64,000 bases of DNA from Polytrichum commune (lineage: Eukaryota; Streptophyta; Polytrichopsida; Polytrichales; Polytrichaceae), in assembly GCA_950295325.1 (NCBI GenBank), contig OX485805.1:44664758-44728757 (forward strand), in the 5' to 3' direction. Below, in pieces: positions 12,401 through 23,189 of the stretch. Under the pieces are notes generated by a model. It saw only the letters and a program-made list of their open reading frames with translations, made no database searches and was not told the DNA's origin. Position 1 is the stretch's first letter. Every line of letters begins with the position of its first letter. The position numbers and the translations under genes were made by a program.

Positions 12401-15400
12401 TCGATCGACCCAAACTAGGCTCTGTGTTGGTTTGGGTCGATCGACCCAAACTAGGCTCTTTGTTGGTTTGGGTCGATCGACCCAAACTAGTCTCTTTGTT
12501 GGTTTGGGTCGATCGACCCAAACTAGGCTCTTTGTTGGTTTGGGTCGATCGACCCAAACTACACATTGTACTTGGTCTTGTTTATGTCCCTCGCCTAATT
12601 CTAATGTCTATATAACTTGGATTGTGTAGATGTCGGGGCTGAGTATATACTCCTACATAGAGGATGGCGATCTGCCATTTTACAGGACGCAGAGATCGTT
12701 GGCGAAGAAGATGGACATCCTCGATTGGATCCCGGGTAGCTACGTCGACGAGGTTGTTCAGGGGGGCGAAAACCCTCTTGATAGGGTGAGGCGCATCAAC
12801 CCGGAGGAAATGGCCATGAGGGCACAACCCAAGAACCCGAACCTCTTGTCGGGTTGCATCCGGGCAATCCGTCCCGCACAGAAGGTGGCGATGTCGAGGA
12901 GGAGGAGGAAGAAGAGGAGCACGAGGAGGCGGAGAAGGAAGGCGACGTGGAGGAAGGGGCAACGGGCTTCACGCAAGAATCCGAAGCCCCTCAACGGAAG
13001 AAGGCGATGCGGGCGGCAACCCCGCAGAGTAAGCTCGTGCCCGTCCTGACGGTGGACGATGCACGGGACATGTACTCCAGGGACGCGACCGCCACGTTCA
13101 GGGAGAGGAGGAAGATGAAGGGGAAGAAGCTGTATGGCGACTACTCCGTGGAGGAGACCATTGCCATAAGTAGTGAGGACGACGATGACATTGAGCTCGC
13201 CAAACGGCTAAGATCAGATCCCCCGTCCCCGACAGCGTTCGCTGGCATGGTTAGGGTGAAGCCCGAGGTCCTGACTGTGGAGGAGGCGAATGAGAAGATG
13301 AGGAGGGACGAGGAGCAGCGAGTCCGCCTGCAGAAGGCTGCCGCGGAAGAACCCTCAATGCGGAACGAGGTAGCAGAGCTAAGGGCTCTCCTGTTGGAGC
13401 AGGAACGACAGAGGGCGATGGCCCAACCTCCGTCCCACGCCGAATTGATATCACAAGTGATACAAGGAATGTGGGCGCAAGGTTTGGTGGTGGCTCCTTC
13501 CAGCTCCTTCCCGCACTTGCCCCCCGGCTTCCATCCGCAGAGCATCCCTCAGCAGCCTGTGCCGCAATCGTCTTTCAGCTTCCAGCATTTGATGCGGCCC
13601 CACCAAGTTCCGTACGCGCCGGTCCAGCAAGTGGATGACCCCAACATCTGGCGCGTCTCTGGAGCCTCCTCCCCTTTGGGCCCTCCACCACTTCGGCCCC
13701 CGATAGTCATGGCGCCCCCTCACCAATCGGACGACCCCAGGATGTTTGGGTCGACCGACCCAAACCCACCATCCACTGGAGTGTCCGAAGGGCCCTCTCC
13801 AGATGCAGGACAGTTTGGGTCGCCCGACCCAAACCCCGTTGCAGCGCAGTCCTCCCTTGACCAACATGGGTGTCAACTAGACACGGCCATGCTAGATGTT
13901 GAAGGCTTGCAAGGGCCTGGTGATACCTCTACTCCTAACCAAATCGATGAACCCATGCATGATGCAAATGCGGAGATTGGTTTAGGACAAGGGCCTGATG
14001 CCGATCGTTTGCAGGAGAAGGTTCCTGACGTCGTCGGAGAAGGCGGTGGCGAGAGAGGCGGGGCAGCGGGGACGGTGGAGGCTTCCACATCGTCGAGACA
14101 TGACCAGGGCGATGTAATACACTGAGCCCTCCCCAGTTTGGGTCGACCGACCCAAACTTCCTGGGTCATTGTCTTGTTGGCGTGGTCGTGTCCCCCTTGC
14201 TAGGAGGAAATGCACACCCCCTGCCCCCCATGCTCTACACTTGCTCCCCCTCCCCCCAACGTGCCCCCCCGCGATCCCCTTCGTTTCACCTGCACTCGAC
14301 TATGCTCGACCTTGGCGGCGCGCAACCAATTTTGTAGATGTAGAATTAGGATAGTGTGAATGCCCTCGTTCACCGCGGTCCCCCCCCCCCCCCCCCAATC
14401 AAATTGTACATAGAGATTTGTAAAAATAAAATTATTATTTTTGGCGCCCATATGTTTGCATCCGTGTCCCAATGTATGTTGTTTGCCTTGTATGTTTTTG
14501 TTGCCACCAATGGTCCAATTCTTCTTGTGTTTGCACAAAATTTCCGTTCTGCTTGAGATGGACATAGCATAACATAGTCCTCGTCCGCCTTCTCTCGCTC
14601 GTCGCCGCAGGGTTCGGAGCATAGCGTCGCGGCTCCCCACCGATCCTCTCCGAGGAGTGTGGAGGACAGCGCGGTGGTCCCCCCGATTTTGCCCTCGCCA
14701 CCTTCGCCTCCCAAGACCCGGTTCCTGGTGCTAGACCTCAACGGGGTCCTTGTCCAGTGCGTGCATTGTCCGAGGGTCCCAACGGTGCCTTTCTGCAAGC
14801 CTGAGGACGCCAACTACGATGGTCCCCCCGCGTACATCAAAAGCAAGCTAGTGTACCTCCGCCCGTGGCTTCGGCGCTTCCTACAGGTCGCCCTATCCAA
14901 ATGGTGGGTGATCGTGTGGAGCTCCATGAAGTCCGAGAACACCCAGGCCGTCGTGGAGTTCATCTTCAAGGGACTCCAACCCCCGTGCTTGGTCCTAGGA
15001 CAGGACTCTTGTAGAACGTTATACACCCCCGAGGGCAGGGTTGTGAAAAAGCCCAACAACCCCGCCGTAAACCAATTTCTTAAGGTCTTGAAGCCAGTCG
15101 TATGGGACCAGCGTCCGACCATGGTCGGCTGTCCCTACGACGTTCGCCCCACCCGTGACAACACGTTGATGGTGGACGACATCGCTTCCAAAAACATTTT
15201 GAACCCGACCTCCAACTTCATAGTTTGCCCCACGTGGACGGTCGAGAAGGTCCGAGACCGCTTTTTGTTAGACCTACTTAAGTACATTCAAACGCTCGTG
15301 GGGAGCGGACTACCCGTGCCCCGGTTCCTTAGTTGTAATCCGATAGGCGAAAGATACATGGATCCGAAGGACTATATGTACAGAGAGTTGTACGCTCACG

Positions 15401-15423
15401 CGAAATATAATAAACTCATTTGA
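9496..15423 (+). CDS. Element A ParB/Srx-like, methyltransferase-like and FCP1/HAD multidomain gene
   Basis: Exons 9496-10821, 11034-12365, 12630-14113 and 14611-15423. All junctions are GT-AG, and exons 1, 2 and 3 end in phase 0. ATG 9496 sits right after an acceptor. Exon 1 (442 residues) has a Ser/Thr/Pro linker, then a ParB/sulfiredoxin-like motif WLIDGQHSVEASKK near residue 346. Exon 2 (444 residues) ends FNVFGGSKPIYAAM, which loosely resembles motif I of beta-class DNA methyltransferases (DPFxGSG), and holds MIDFRNIPG where a DPPY could be; this is weak. Exon 3 encodes an acidic run, a coiled coil and a Pro-rich tail. The last exon is an FCP1/NIF-like HAD domain: LVLDLNGVL, VIVWSSM, VDDIASKNILNP. 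The second Asp of DxD is Asn. Exon 3 changes frame between about 12785 and 12895, so either an indel or an unseen intron is present. HAD could instead be a separate gene; the phases favour one. Confidence 0.65.
10831..10943. repeat. A-family palindromes in intron 1 (3 sites)
   Basis: Sites at 10831, 10877 and 10922, spaced 45-46 bp, fill most of the 212-bp intron 10822-11033. The linker CTCCTGATGCAGC recurs between the copies. Confidence 0.95.
12394..12559. repeat. A-family palindromes in intron 2 (5 sites)
   Basis: Five sites, all with the AT centre, at a regular period of about 36 bp with linker TAGGCTCTTTGTTG. They occupy much of the 264-bp intron 12366-12629. Confidence 0.95.
13744..13834 (+). 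repeat. Two A-family palindromes inside coding exon 3
   Basis: Site 13744-13765 (centre AC) and site 13813-13834 (centre CC). Read in the exon frame they encode FGSTDPN and FGSPDPN inside a Pro/Ser/Gln-rich, probably disordered region. Their presence in coding sequence without frame damage suggests either recent insertion tolerated by disorder or a maintained role. Confidence 0.93.
14114..14610 (+). other. Intron 3 of the A gene with one palindrome and a C17 tract
   Basis: Donor GAT/GTAATACAC at 14113/14114 and acceptor GTCGCCGCAG at 14610. It contains an intact A palindrome at 14136-14157 and an uninterrupted run of about 17 C at 14381-14397. The donor sequence GTAATACA matches the exon 3 donor in element C (44787), which supports the splice call. 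Confidence 0.55.
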
Positions 15424-15542
15424 GATACTACATGGTGTGCCATTGTGTGTGATATATTATGCCTCAATTGTATATCGATTTTCACATGCTCCCCCCTCCC
15501 CCCCTCCCCTTGGGTTTTGTTTTGTTTCCTTTTTTGCGCCAG

Positions 15543-16329
15543 CGTTTGGAGCCCTCGATTGAGATCGTCAACGAATCAAACTTGGGGAGCTTCTTCTACG
15601 AGACCGTCTACGATGCCGCGTCCACCATCGACTACTCCAAGGAGCCTATCGACGCCGGCGTCGTCGATAGCCCCCCACCCAAGCAAATCTTCCGGCCATC
15701 TCCGTCCCCGTCGCCGCTCAAGGGCATAAATCGCAAATGCGTCCGGACGTCCCCCTCTCGGCCCGGCGGCTGCGGATGGACGCTCGGCCCACGAAGAGTG
15801 GCACCCTTCCTATCCCTTTGCGGGATGCCTTGCCCCTCCTCGCCAACTCCGACGGGAACGCCCCCGGTGACAAGGTGAACCCCCCCCCCCCTCAAAAAAA
15901 ACATGGTTAACCACGCATTACAATCATCCCGCACTTAAAAAATGAACGTGTGACACGTTTGGGTCTTCCTCCCTTAACTAACACGTGTGTTCTTGCATTC
16001 ACGCGTTGCAGGTTGCTCCCGCCCGTAAACCTATGCGGGATGATCCGTCCGTCGAGTTGGAGCGTTTCTACTCCATGACCAGAAATGCAAGACAGTCCAC
16101 TTCATCGTATTCAAATTCTTCGTCGTATAATTCGGGCGGCCGACGGAATCCAAAATGTGTTATTGTTGGCTGTCACCCCAAGAATGGCTATAGTCGCGGG
16201 GCGGAGATTTTCAGGAATGTTGAAGCAATGCGAGCAAAAGAAGCCGCAGCAAAAGAAAAAGAGGCAAAAGAAAAAAAAGCAAAAGAAAATGAAGCAAAAG
16301 AAAAAGAGGTAGTCTCCGAGGCTAGATAG
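15543..16329 (+). CDS. Tail exons after the HAD domain in element A (separate small gene or alternative 3' end)
   Basis: Exon 15543-15877 follows acceptor TTTTTGCGCCAG and begins RLEPSIEIVNESNLGSFF. Donor CAAG/GTGAAC at 15878; exon 16012-16329 follows acceptor GCGTTGCAG. The last exon ends in a Lys/Glu/Ala coiled-coil tail (repeats of AKEKEAKEK) and a TAG stop. The frame that fits the final junction (LANSDGNAPGDK into VAPARKPMRD) differs from the frame at the exon start, so there is a small indel near 15720-15735. Element C has a similar two-exon tail (42924-42340) downstream of its HAD exon, also ending in a charged coiled coil. That argues this is a real part of the element, but the HAD frame stops before it. 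Function unknown. Confidence 0.4.
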
Positions 16330-16465
16330 GCCATAGTAGGCGTAGGGTTGTGGGCCATAGGCAAGAACATTTTGGGTCGCACTATCCAATGGATGTGTGG
16401 TGTTAGCATGCTATGCATTTTACATGCCACACTTTGTATGTTTTTTTTGCAATAATATAAGTGTC

Positions 16466-16720
16466 ACATGATTTCCCCTTCCATATGGTCTAAGGTTTGG
16501 ATTGCCCTACCTAAACCATCACAAATATGAGTTTGGAATATTTTGTATGTTATATTATATTGGTTCACATATTTCCCCTTCAATATGATCTATGGTTTGG
16601 ATTGCCCTACCTAAACCATATTCATACAAGTTTTTGTGCGATAATATGAATGTTTTAAGATTTCCCCTTCAACTTGGCCTAAGGTTTGGATTGCCCACCC
16701 TAAACAATCCCAAATATGAG
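16466..16720. repeat. Three decayed A-type palindromes in a ~90-100-bp repeat at the A/B border
   Basis: The word GTTTGGATTGCCCTACCTAAAC, split here as GTTTGGATTGC and CCTACCTAAAC, occurs at 16495 and 16595 and with one change at 16684. Aligned base for base to the 22-bp A palindrome it matches at about 17 positions, and three of the five changes are G-to-A or C-to-T. Each copy is preceded by ATTTCCCCTTC. I interpret them as old A sites that have lost symmetry. A half site (TTTTGGGTCG) is at about 16369. Confidence 0.7.
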
Positions 16721-16865
16721 TTATTAATGGGGTTCTTGTTCTAAACACCCGCTTCAAAGTGTTCGCATCTTACAACTTTCTCCAATATGTGTTCCATTTA
16801 TCCTTGTTCTTATTTTTGTGAATGTCTCAAAATGCCCAAAAAGTCTCAATTTAACGAATATAGTG
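16720..16865. other. Junction between elements A and B
   Basis: AT-rich sequence between the last decayed A site and the stop codon of the B gene. I find no terminal inverted repeat or target duplication here. The two ParB genes converge across it. Confidence 0.4.
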
Positions 16866-17713
16866 TTATACATTATCGCGGGGGCTAAGTGCCGCATTGC
16901 CGATGGGATTGGACCTAACAAAAAATGGGATGCTACCGGCGTGGAGCACGAGCCTTCTAAGGTAGGGGGCTAGCCTATCGACCAAAAATGTGTCTTGCCT
17001 ATCGCTAGTCCAAGTGTCCGGGAAGATGACGTTTCTTGGGGAGTTCAAGACGCTCTTGGTGGGGCTGTCGTCGATGAGGACGGTGTTCTCTGGAGTCGGC
17101 CACCACCCGTGCGGCGTCCCTTGCAGACGGGGGACGCCTCGCCAGAGTCTGGAGCGGAGGACCTTGAGGAACTGTTGTCCTCCGCCCCGACTGCCAAACT
17201 TGGGCACCGGTTGACTTTTCTCGTCGAGCAGCTCGTCGCAGTCCTCTTGGCCGAGGACGAGGCAAGGGCTCAGAAGATCACGGAACAAGAAGTGGATGAT
17301 GGGCTCCGTGTTCTCCATGACCATGGAGCTCCACACAATGACGTGAGCGAACTCGACCACCTCGCGAAGGAAGTCACGCAAGCCGGGACGGGCACGGACA
17401 GCCTTGCGGTTAATGAGGGTGTCGAGCTCGCCGTCGTAGTCCCTTTCGTCGGGGTGACGGAAGGGACGCGTGGGGACCCTTGGGATGTGTTGGGTGTAAC
17501 ACAACACCCCGTTGAGGTCAAAAACGAGGAACGGTTTGTTCCGGGTTCGAGGTCCACTGGTCGAGGGGTTGCGACCAATCTCCGGGGGGTCCTGTGATGA
17601 ACAACTCGACTAGTTTAATTCTATGATCCAATAATGAAATTTTGCGTAGAAAATGAAGACGCTGCATTATGGGAAAAGAGGAGGAAGTAAGGAGGGTGCA
17701 AGGCAAATGTGCA

Positions 17714-17880
17714 CAAGGGCACAATTGCGAACGACCGTTTGTGAATGAAGGCTTTAGGGCGGTGCGCATCATTTACGAACGCTCGTTCGTGAGCGCGGCT
17801 ACACGTACATTTACGAGCGGTCGTTCATGAATGAGGTGGACAGTGGGTCGTACCCTTTCACGAACGACCGCTCGCGAATG
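17714..17880. repeat. B-family palindromes in the intron before the HAD exon (4 sites)
   Basis: Sites near 17714, 17770, 17811 and 17856 with more arm changes than elsewhere (for example ATTTACGAGCGG and TCACGAACGACC). The intact form is arm TTTACGAACG, two variable bases, then the complement. Confidence 0.85.
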
Positions 17881-18159
17881 AGGTGGGTATGCAAGAATGA
17901 ACATAATCTCATCAACATATACAATATACGAGAAGGGGTCGAGGGCAGAGAATTTGAAGCAACGCGATGCAGATAACATAGGCTCATATATTAATCCGTT
18001 GAATATTTACATTTCTCACGTGATAGTCTATCACATTTTCCTAAGGCAAAATGATGCCGTGTCCTACAAAACTGTTCGGCCCTAAGGGGGACCGCTGAAG
18101 AGGGCTCTCGCAAGGCCACTGGATGTCGATGAAGAGAAAAACATCGCGATGTTAGAGAG

Positions 18160-18672
18160 GTTACGAACGCGCGTTCATAAAAAAATGGTATTCTCAGAGG
18201 AGAGTTACCTCGTCATCGGGGGGAGGGGCAGCGGCGCTGGACCGAGCAGCAGGTCCCTCCTCAACGATTAACGAACGCGCGTTCGTAACCTCCGGCCACA
18301 GCTGTAGCCGCCTCTGTCTCCATGGCCTCTGCCTCACGCTCCGGTTGAGACGCCTGTGTCGCCTGGATGCGCAGCGCGTCTTCTTCCTCGGCGCCTAGGT
18401 CGAGCGCGTCCATCCTGACATCCTCCATCCACGCCGCATGGGTTTCTTCCACGTCCATCCCATGCACCCCTGGTGCATCATTGGGGCTCCCCTGCGTGTC
18501 CTCCACAATGACCATGTCAGTGTGTCGCGCAGAATCATCGCCATGTCTGTCTACTACCCTGGGGATGACGGTGAAAGACGACGCATCGGTGTATGAGGGC
18601 AATCCTACCCTTGAAGGGGGAGGGGTGAGGACTGGAGGACCTGAAGATTTACGAACACGCGTTCGTAAATCC
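18160..18672. repeat. B-family palindromes in and near the end of exon 3 (3 sites)
   Basis: Sites at about 18160 (in the following intron), 18267 and 18649. The 18649 site is read through on the coding strand as LRTRVRK within a Pro/Ser-rich stretch. The 18267 site gives ERAFVNR and then a stop, while the neighbouring frame continues as protein-like LIVEEGPAARSS, so this insertion may have caused the frame change. Confidence 0.88.
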
Positions 18673-19672
18673 TCGTCCTCCTGGATGGCCGCCGCCACAG
18701 CATCGTGGGAGGTGGTCGAGGGAACCTCTGGGGGCGGAGGAGTGCCAACAGGCGTAGGGTGGGGCGCCTGCTGGCGGGAAGGCCCTCCGGTGAACATGCC
18801 CAGTGGAGGGGATTGGGAGGGGTATCCTCCAAGGAAGGGGTAGGCCGCCTTGGGGGGCGTCGCGAAGCTCTGCATACGCTGGAGCATGGCGAGGATGGCG
18901 TCCGTCTTCTCGTTGGACTGCCTCAGCTCCTCCTGAATTTCGAACATTTTCTTGGCATTCTCCTCTGCCGCCTTCGCCATGTCCTCCTTCATCTTTTGCT
19001 CGAGCTTGGCGTTAAGCTCGGCGACGGACAACGCCTCCTCTTTGACCCTCTTGTTTTGTCAAAGTCTACTTCCAGCTCGACCACGATCTCCATGTCGCCC
19101 TCGTCATCATTGGAGACCTCGATGATTGCCCCCGGAGGCAGCTCCACGTAGGGGGTCTTCTTCATCCTCCGCCTCGTGTTGCGGTAGTGGTCCAACGTCG
19201 GTCGGGACCGTTGGTCCAGAAGGTCAAGGTTCTCCATCTTGGGAACCACGACCGGCCTGGGCGACACGGATGTCGAGCATCCCCCGGGAGTGCCGAATAC
19301 CTCCGCTCCAGACGTTCTCGCGGGGAGGACATCTTGGGTTGTCCCCGCCGACGACCCCGTGTATCCACCCGGAGTCCCCTGCACGTCGGATGGATTTCCC
19401 GACGGCGCCAAAATGCGTAGAGGAGTGACGTCCAAGGATCGGAGGATCGCCTCGACGTTGTAGGAGGGCGCGGGCTCGTCATCGTCCGTCTCCATGGCGG
19501 GCATGCCTTCGTCGACGGGCATGTTGATGTCCGTCCTTGGGAGGGACATGTCCTCCAGGTCCATCGTGGAGGCCTTCGCCCTGTGCACCTGGAAGTACTC
19601 CTCGTCGATGGCGTCAATGAAGATGTTGATGACCAGCCCCAACATCTGAGATCCAGGCAAATACGTTAGAAT

Positions 19673-19771
19673 ATACGAACGTGCGTTCGTAAACATCAAC
19701 AACGAGAAACAATGCAAGTTTTAATGAAACCTAAACAAGTTGAGGTGAACTTTACGAACGAGCGTTCGTAA
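19673..19771. repeat. B-family palindromes in intron 2 (2 sites)
   Basis: Sites at about 19673 (centre TG) and 19750 (centre AG) inside the intron 19791-19646. Position matches the five A sites in intron 2 of element A. Confidence 0.92.
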
Positions 19772-21150
19772 ATATTAGTTGGAGAGCTTACCATTGCAGC
19801 GTACATGAATTTGCTGCCTCCACAGACGTTGTATACAGTCTCTCCGCTTATTGCCATGCTTTGCAACACGGAGACGTAGAACTCCAACCTGAGTTCCAGC
19901 GTCGGGAAGATAGTGTACAAGGTCTCCTGCAGCAGATCCTTGGGAGGGGGATGGGGGATGCTGTAGATATTCTTGAACGTAGTATTCGCCCTGACAGGGG
20001 CTCGCCCATTCCGAAGCGCGTTGTACGTCAAGAAGACGAGGCTGACCGCCCCCACCTGTTTGTTTCCCCTGGCCTCGTTGATGGCCACGATCCCTTCCGT
20101 CTTGGCGGGCACGTAAATGTTGTAGAAGATGCTGTACTCGAATTTGATCGTCTTCTCGTACAGGTCAACTACAGCAGAGAGCTTCTCCTGCTCGACTATC
20201 CACAGCCAAACGTGAGGCTCCCTCATGTCCAGGGACTTGTGCTCCTTGAACTTGGTCATGAAGGGGTTGTAGAATGGCATGTCCTTCCCCCCCTGCCTCG
20301 ATGCACCCGGGATCCCCCTGAAATCGATCAAGGCAAATGGGCACCCCCGTCGGTCCTCCCTAACCTCGGACCTGCTGATGGTGCCATCCCACTTAGAGAA
20401 AGTTGTTCTCTCTACGGCGGTTGTCACCACACAAAATTTGGCCACTCCCTCGAATGTGGCCAACCTCTTCCGCGCCAAAAACCTTTTGTATTGCTCCACC
20501 TCCTGGGGATCCATCTCGGTTTTCTTTGTCCTCTTGTTCCCCTTCTACTTCAAAATGGAGGCGTGCTCCTTGACAAGGCAACGCATTGAGGCTTCGGAGA
20601 TGTTGTAGTCGACCTTGAACATCTTCCAACTGGCCCAATTAACGTCACTGTCGGCTAAAATGAGTGCGTACTCCGGTATTAGGCCGCTCAACTCCCTCAT
20701 TGCAGCAGTCTTCAGCTTGCGGTGTTCGCACCATTCCTTGATGGAATACGTGCCGGCCTTGTGTCTTGGCCTCTTCAAAAATATCTTCGGTTATGGGATG
20801 GTTCTTCCCACTGTGTTCCCAAGAAGATGCACCGCGCACCTCTGCAACTCGGACTCCGTCAACCCTTGAAGGGACCTAAAGAACTCCCTCAGCAGTGGAG
20901 GGGCCTCCCCGGTCTTTTCTGCGCTATACTTCTCCTCGGTGTCGGGGTTGACAAGATCTCCCGAGCTGTGTGCATCAAAAAACTGGGTCCACAAGTCCCA
21001 AGTGTCCCTGTTGCAGCAAATGAGGCGGAGCTCGCCCTTGAGCTCCAGGACAGACTTGGTTGTTGTGGACTTCATATCGATGGAGGAGAACTTGTCCACC
21101 ATTGCATCGCAAAAAGCCTGAAGAGAAAAACAAAAGTCAGTGATGCACAC

Positions 21151-21226
21151 AATACGAACGCACGTTCGTAAATTTGAATGTAAAAGAACTAGAAATGCGC
21201 CCAACTTTACGAACAAATGTTCGTAA
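21151..21226. repeat. B-family palindromes in intron 1 (2 sites)
   Basis: Sites at about 21151 (centre CA) and 21205 (altered inner arm, ACAAATGT) in the intron 21232-21118. Position matches the three A sites in intron 1 of element A. Confidence 0.9.
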
Positions 21227-22556
21227 ACTCACCTTCCATTGGGGAGATGGGATCTTGGCATTCTCCCTTTCCTTGGGGGGGCACCCGTGGACGACCCAGA
21301 CGTCTCTTACAGCCACTATGTTGGCAGCCCACGACGCCTCGAATGCCTTGATCTTGTTGCCGGAGTTGAGGAAGGTGGAAATCTTCCGCAGCTTGTCCCA
21401 GTCGTCCGACCACACCAGGAACGCCTTCCAGTAGCGCAAATATGCCTTCAGCTCGTGCTGGAAGTTGTTGTCCTTGAGGATAATCTGGGACGCCTCCAAG
21501 CTGTGTTGGCCGTCTATGATCCAGAACTCTCCATTCTGGATCCGTGGCTAGTCCTTCTCCGTCGGACGGGATGTCAGCCCCTTCGGCATGACGCAGACGG
21601 TCTGCCTATCCCACTTTACATTGTTCATGAGATTGTTAATATGCCACCTCACACCACCGCTCTCGCGAGACCGAACCACCCATTTGTTGGGGGACTTCTC
21701 GCACTTGAAGCAGTCCACGTTGAATGTGAAGTGGCGTTCCATGGGCCAGCAATCCTTCGAGTAGTTGTTGAAGTCTCGAAGGATTCTGGTGGCCTTCACA
21801 GCGTATGGGTTCTTGCCCTTTTTCAAGGGGGTAGGCATCAATGGAGGCGAGCTCACCTCCGCGGTATCTGTGACTACCGATTTCTCCATCTCTTCCCTTG
21901 TCCTCTTCGATGGCGTGGAGTGCCTGCTGGGGCCCTCCGTCGCCCTACTCGCGGAAGGGACAGGCCTTGGTGCACTTATTGATCCTCCTGCCCCTGATGT
22001 GGATGGTTTCCTGGGGCTCTTCTTTTTCTTGTTGGCCTTGGTGACCACACTGTTGTACTTCGAGATGTTCAGGGCGAGGGCTGTCAATTTCCTTGCCGTC
22101 CAGTATGGGCTCAAGGCATACTTCGAGAAGAGTGCGTCCAGGTCGAAATGTTTGGCATCTTCCACTACGTTATTGGTGGCGTATTGGTAGGAGAAGGTAT
22201 GTTTTTGGAAATGCAACAAGAGGTTGATATGATCCTTCTTGTTCTTCATGTCAAGAACGACATACTCCCCCTGGGCCTCTATGGACTCTATCTCCCACGT
22301 CTTCATTTGAACCCACTGTTCAGGCTGGTCCACTCTGGTCTCCATCTCATAGGTGAAGCGCATGCAGAAGAGGCCGTCCCCGATCTTCTCTGGCAGTGCC
22401 GTCCACTCCCCCATGAAGTCCTCCTTGGGAACATAGTTGTCGTTGCCGTTATCGTCCAACACCGACTCTGGGAGGCGATCGACCTTCACCGCGAACATTT
22501 CAATGGCGCTTCTGCTTGATCTTGCCATCTACAATAGAATATAAACAATTAGTGAT

Positions 22557-23189
22557 TTTACGAACGAACGTTCGTAAATGACATGCATATCCCACAAACT
22601 GCGCATTGTTAATGCGTCTTTGCAATTGATGTAATTATATTTACGAACGTCCGTTCGTAAATAAGGGGTTGCAAAATAATATAAACTTTTAGTATTGAGT
22701 TTACGAACGAGCGTTCGTAAACGATATGAAGCTCAAAGAGACTACTCGTCATGAATTTATTTGCAATATATTTGGTTATTTTTACGAACGATCGTTCGTA
22801 AAAGATATAGGTTTTCTAGATTTGGTTTTGTTTACAAACGTGCGTTCGTAAGTATGTCCATTTGGTCTATCTTTTCAGACATTTGGTTGATTTAGTTTTC
22901 GTAAGTACATGTGAGTTGTTTTATTGGTGTTTGTAAATTTATATTTGTTCTTTAGTTTTTCGGATAGGTTCATATTAAAGTAAAGGTTCCATCTTAGTGA
23001 TATTTAGAGTATATTTACGAACGTGCGTTCGTAAATATAGAGCATTCCAGAGAACGTGGAGTGCGTATTTACGAACGCACGTTCGTAAATGGAGGTTGGG
23101 TATGCAGTGTATGTCCATTTACGAACGAGCGTTCGTAAATGAAGGTTGGGTATGCAGTGTATGTCCATTTACGAACGAGCGTTCATAAA
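22557..23189. repeat. B-family palindromes in the leader intron (9 sites)
   Basis: Sites start at about 22557, 22639, 22699, 22780, 22829, 23014, 23068, 23117 and 23168. Centres seen include AA, TC, AG, AT, TG and CA. The last three lie in tandem units of about 51 bp (GGAGGTTGGGTATGCAGTG linker). They lie directly upstream of the ATG of the B ParB gene. Confidence 0.95.

Larger units (their letters stand above)
16866..22528 (-). pseudogene. Element B ParB/Srx-like and FCP1/HAD multidomain gene, degenerate
   Basis: Homologue of the A gene with the same exon plan on the minus strand: 22528-21233, 21117-19792, 19645-18209, a short exon near 18118-18066, and 17591-16866. ATG 22528 follows an acceptor (TATTGTAG). 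Exon 1 has FWIIDGQHSLEAS, exon 2 ends YNVCGGSKFMYAAM, and the last exon is the HAD domain (LVFDLNGVL, HVIVWSSM, LIDDSPTKSVLN). Breaks: in-frame TAG near 21548 (A has Trp), TAA at about 20789 and TAG at about 20545, plus a 2-nt frameshift near 19053 between EVDFD and KEEALSVAELN. The terminal reading of exon 3 also shifts around the palindrome at 18267. All three stops are TAR, consistent with C-to-T decay. Exon 3 contains a coiled coil and Pro-rich sequence. No sign that it is still expressed as a full protein. Confidence 0.75.

Noticed and set aside
12630-13049. Arg/Lys-rich frame in exon 3 of the A gene as the true product
   Set aside because: The basic run is the out-of-frame reading of GAG/GAA codons; the acidic frame continues for 400 residues and matches the character of exon 3 in C.
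20545-21548. Nonstandard genetic code with TAR as glutamine
   Set aside because: Other frames in the window appear to end with TAG or TAA, and the same gene also has a frameshift, so decay is simpler.
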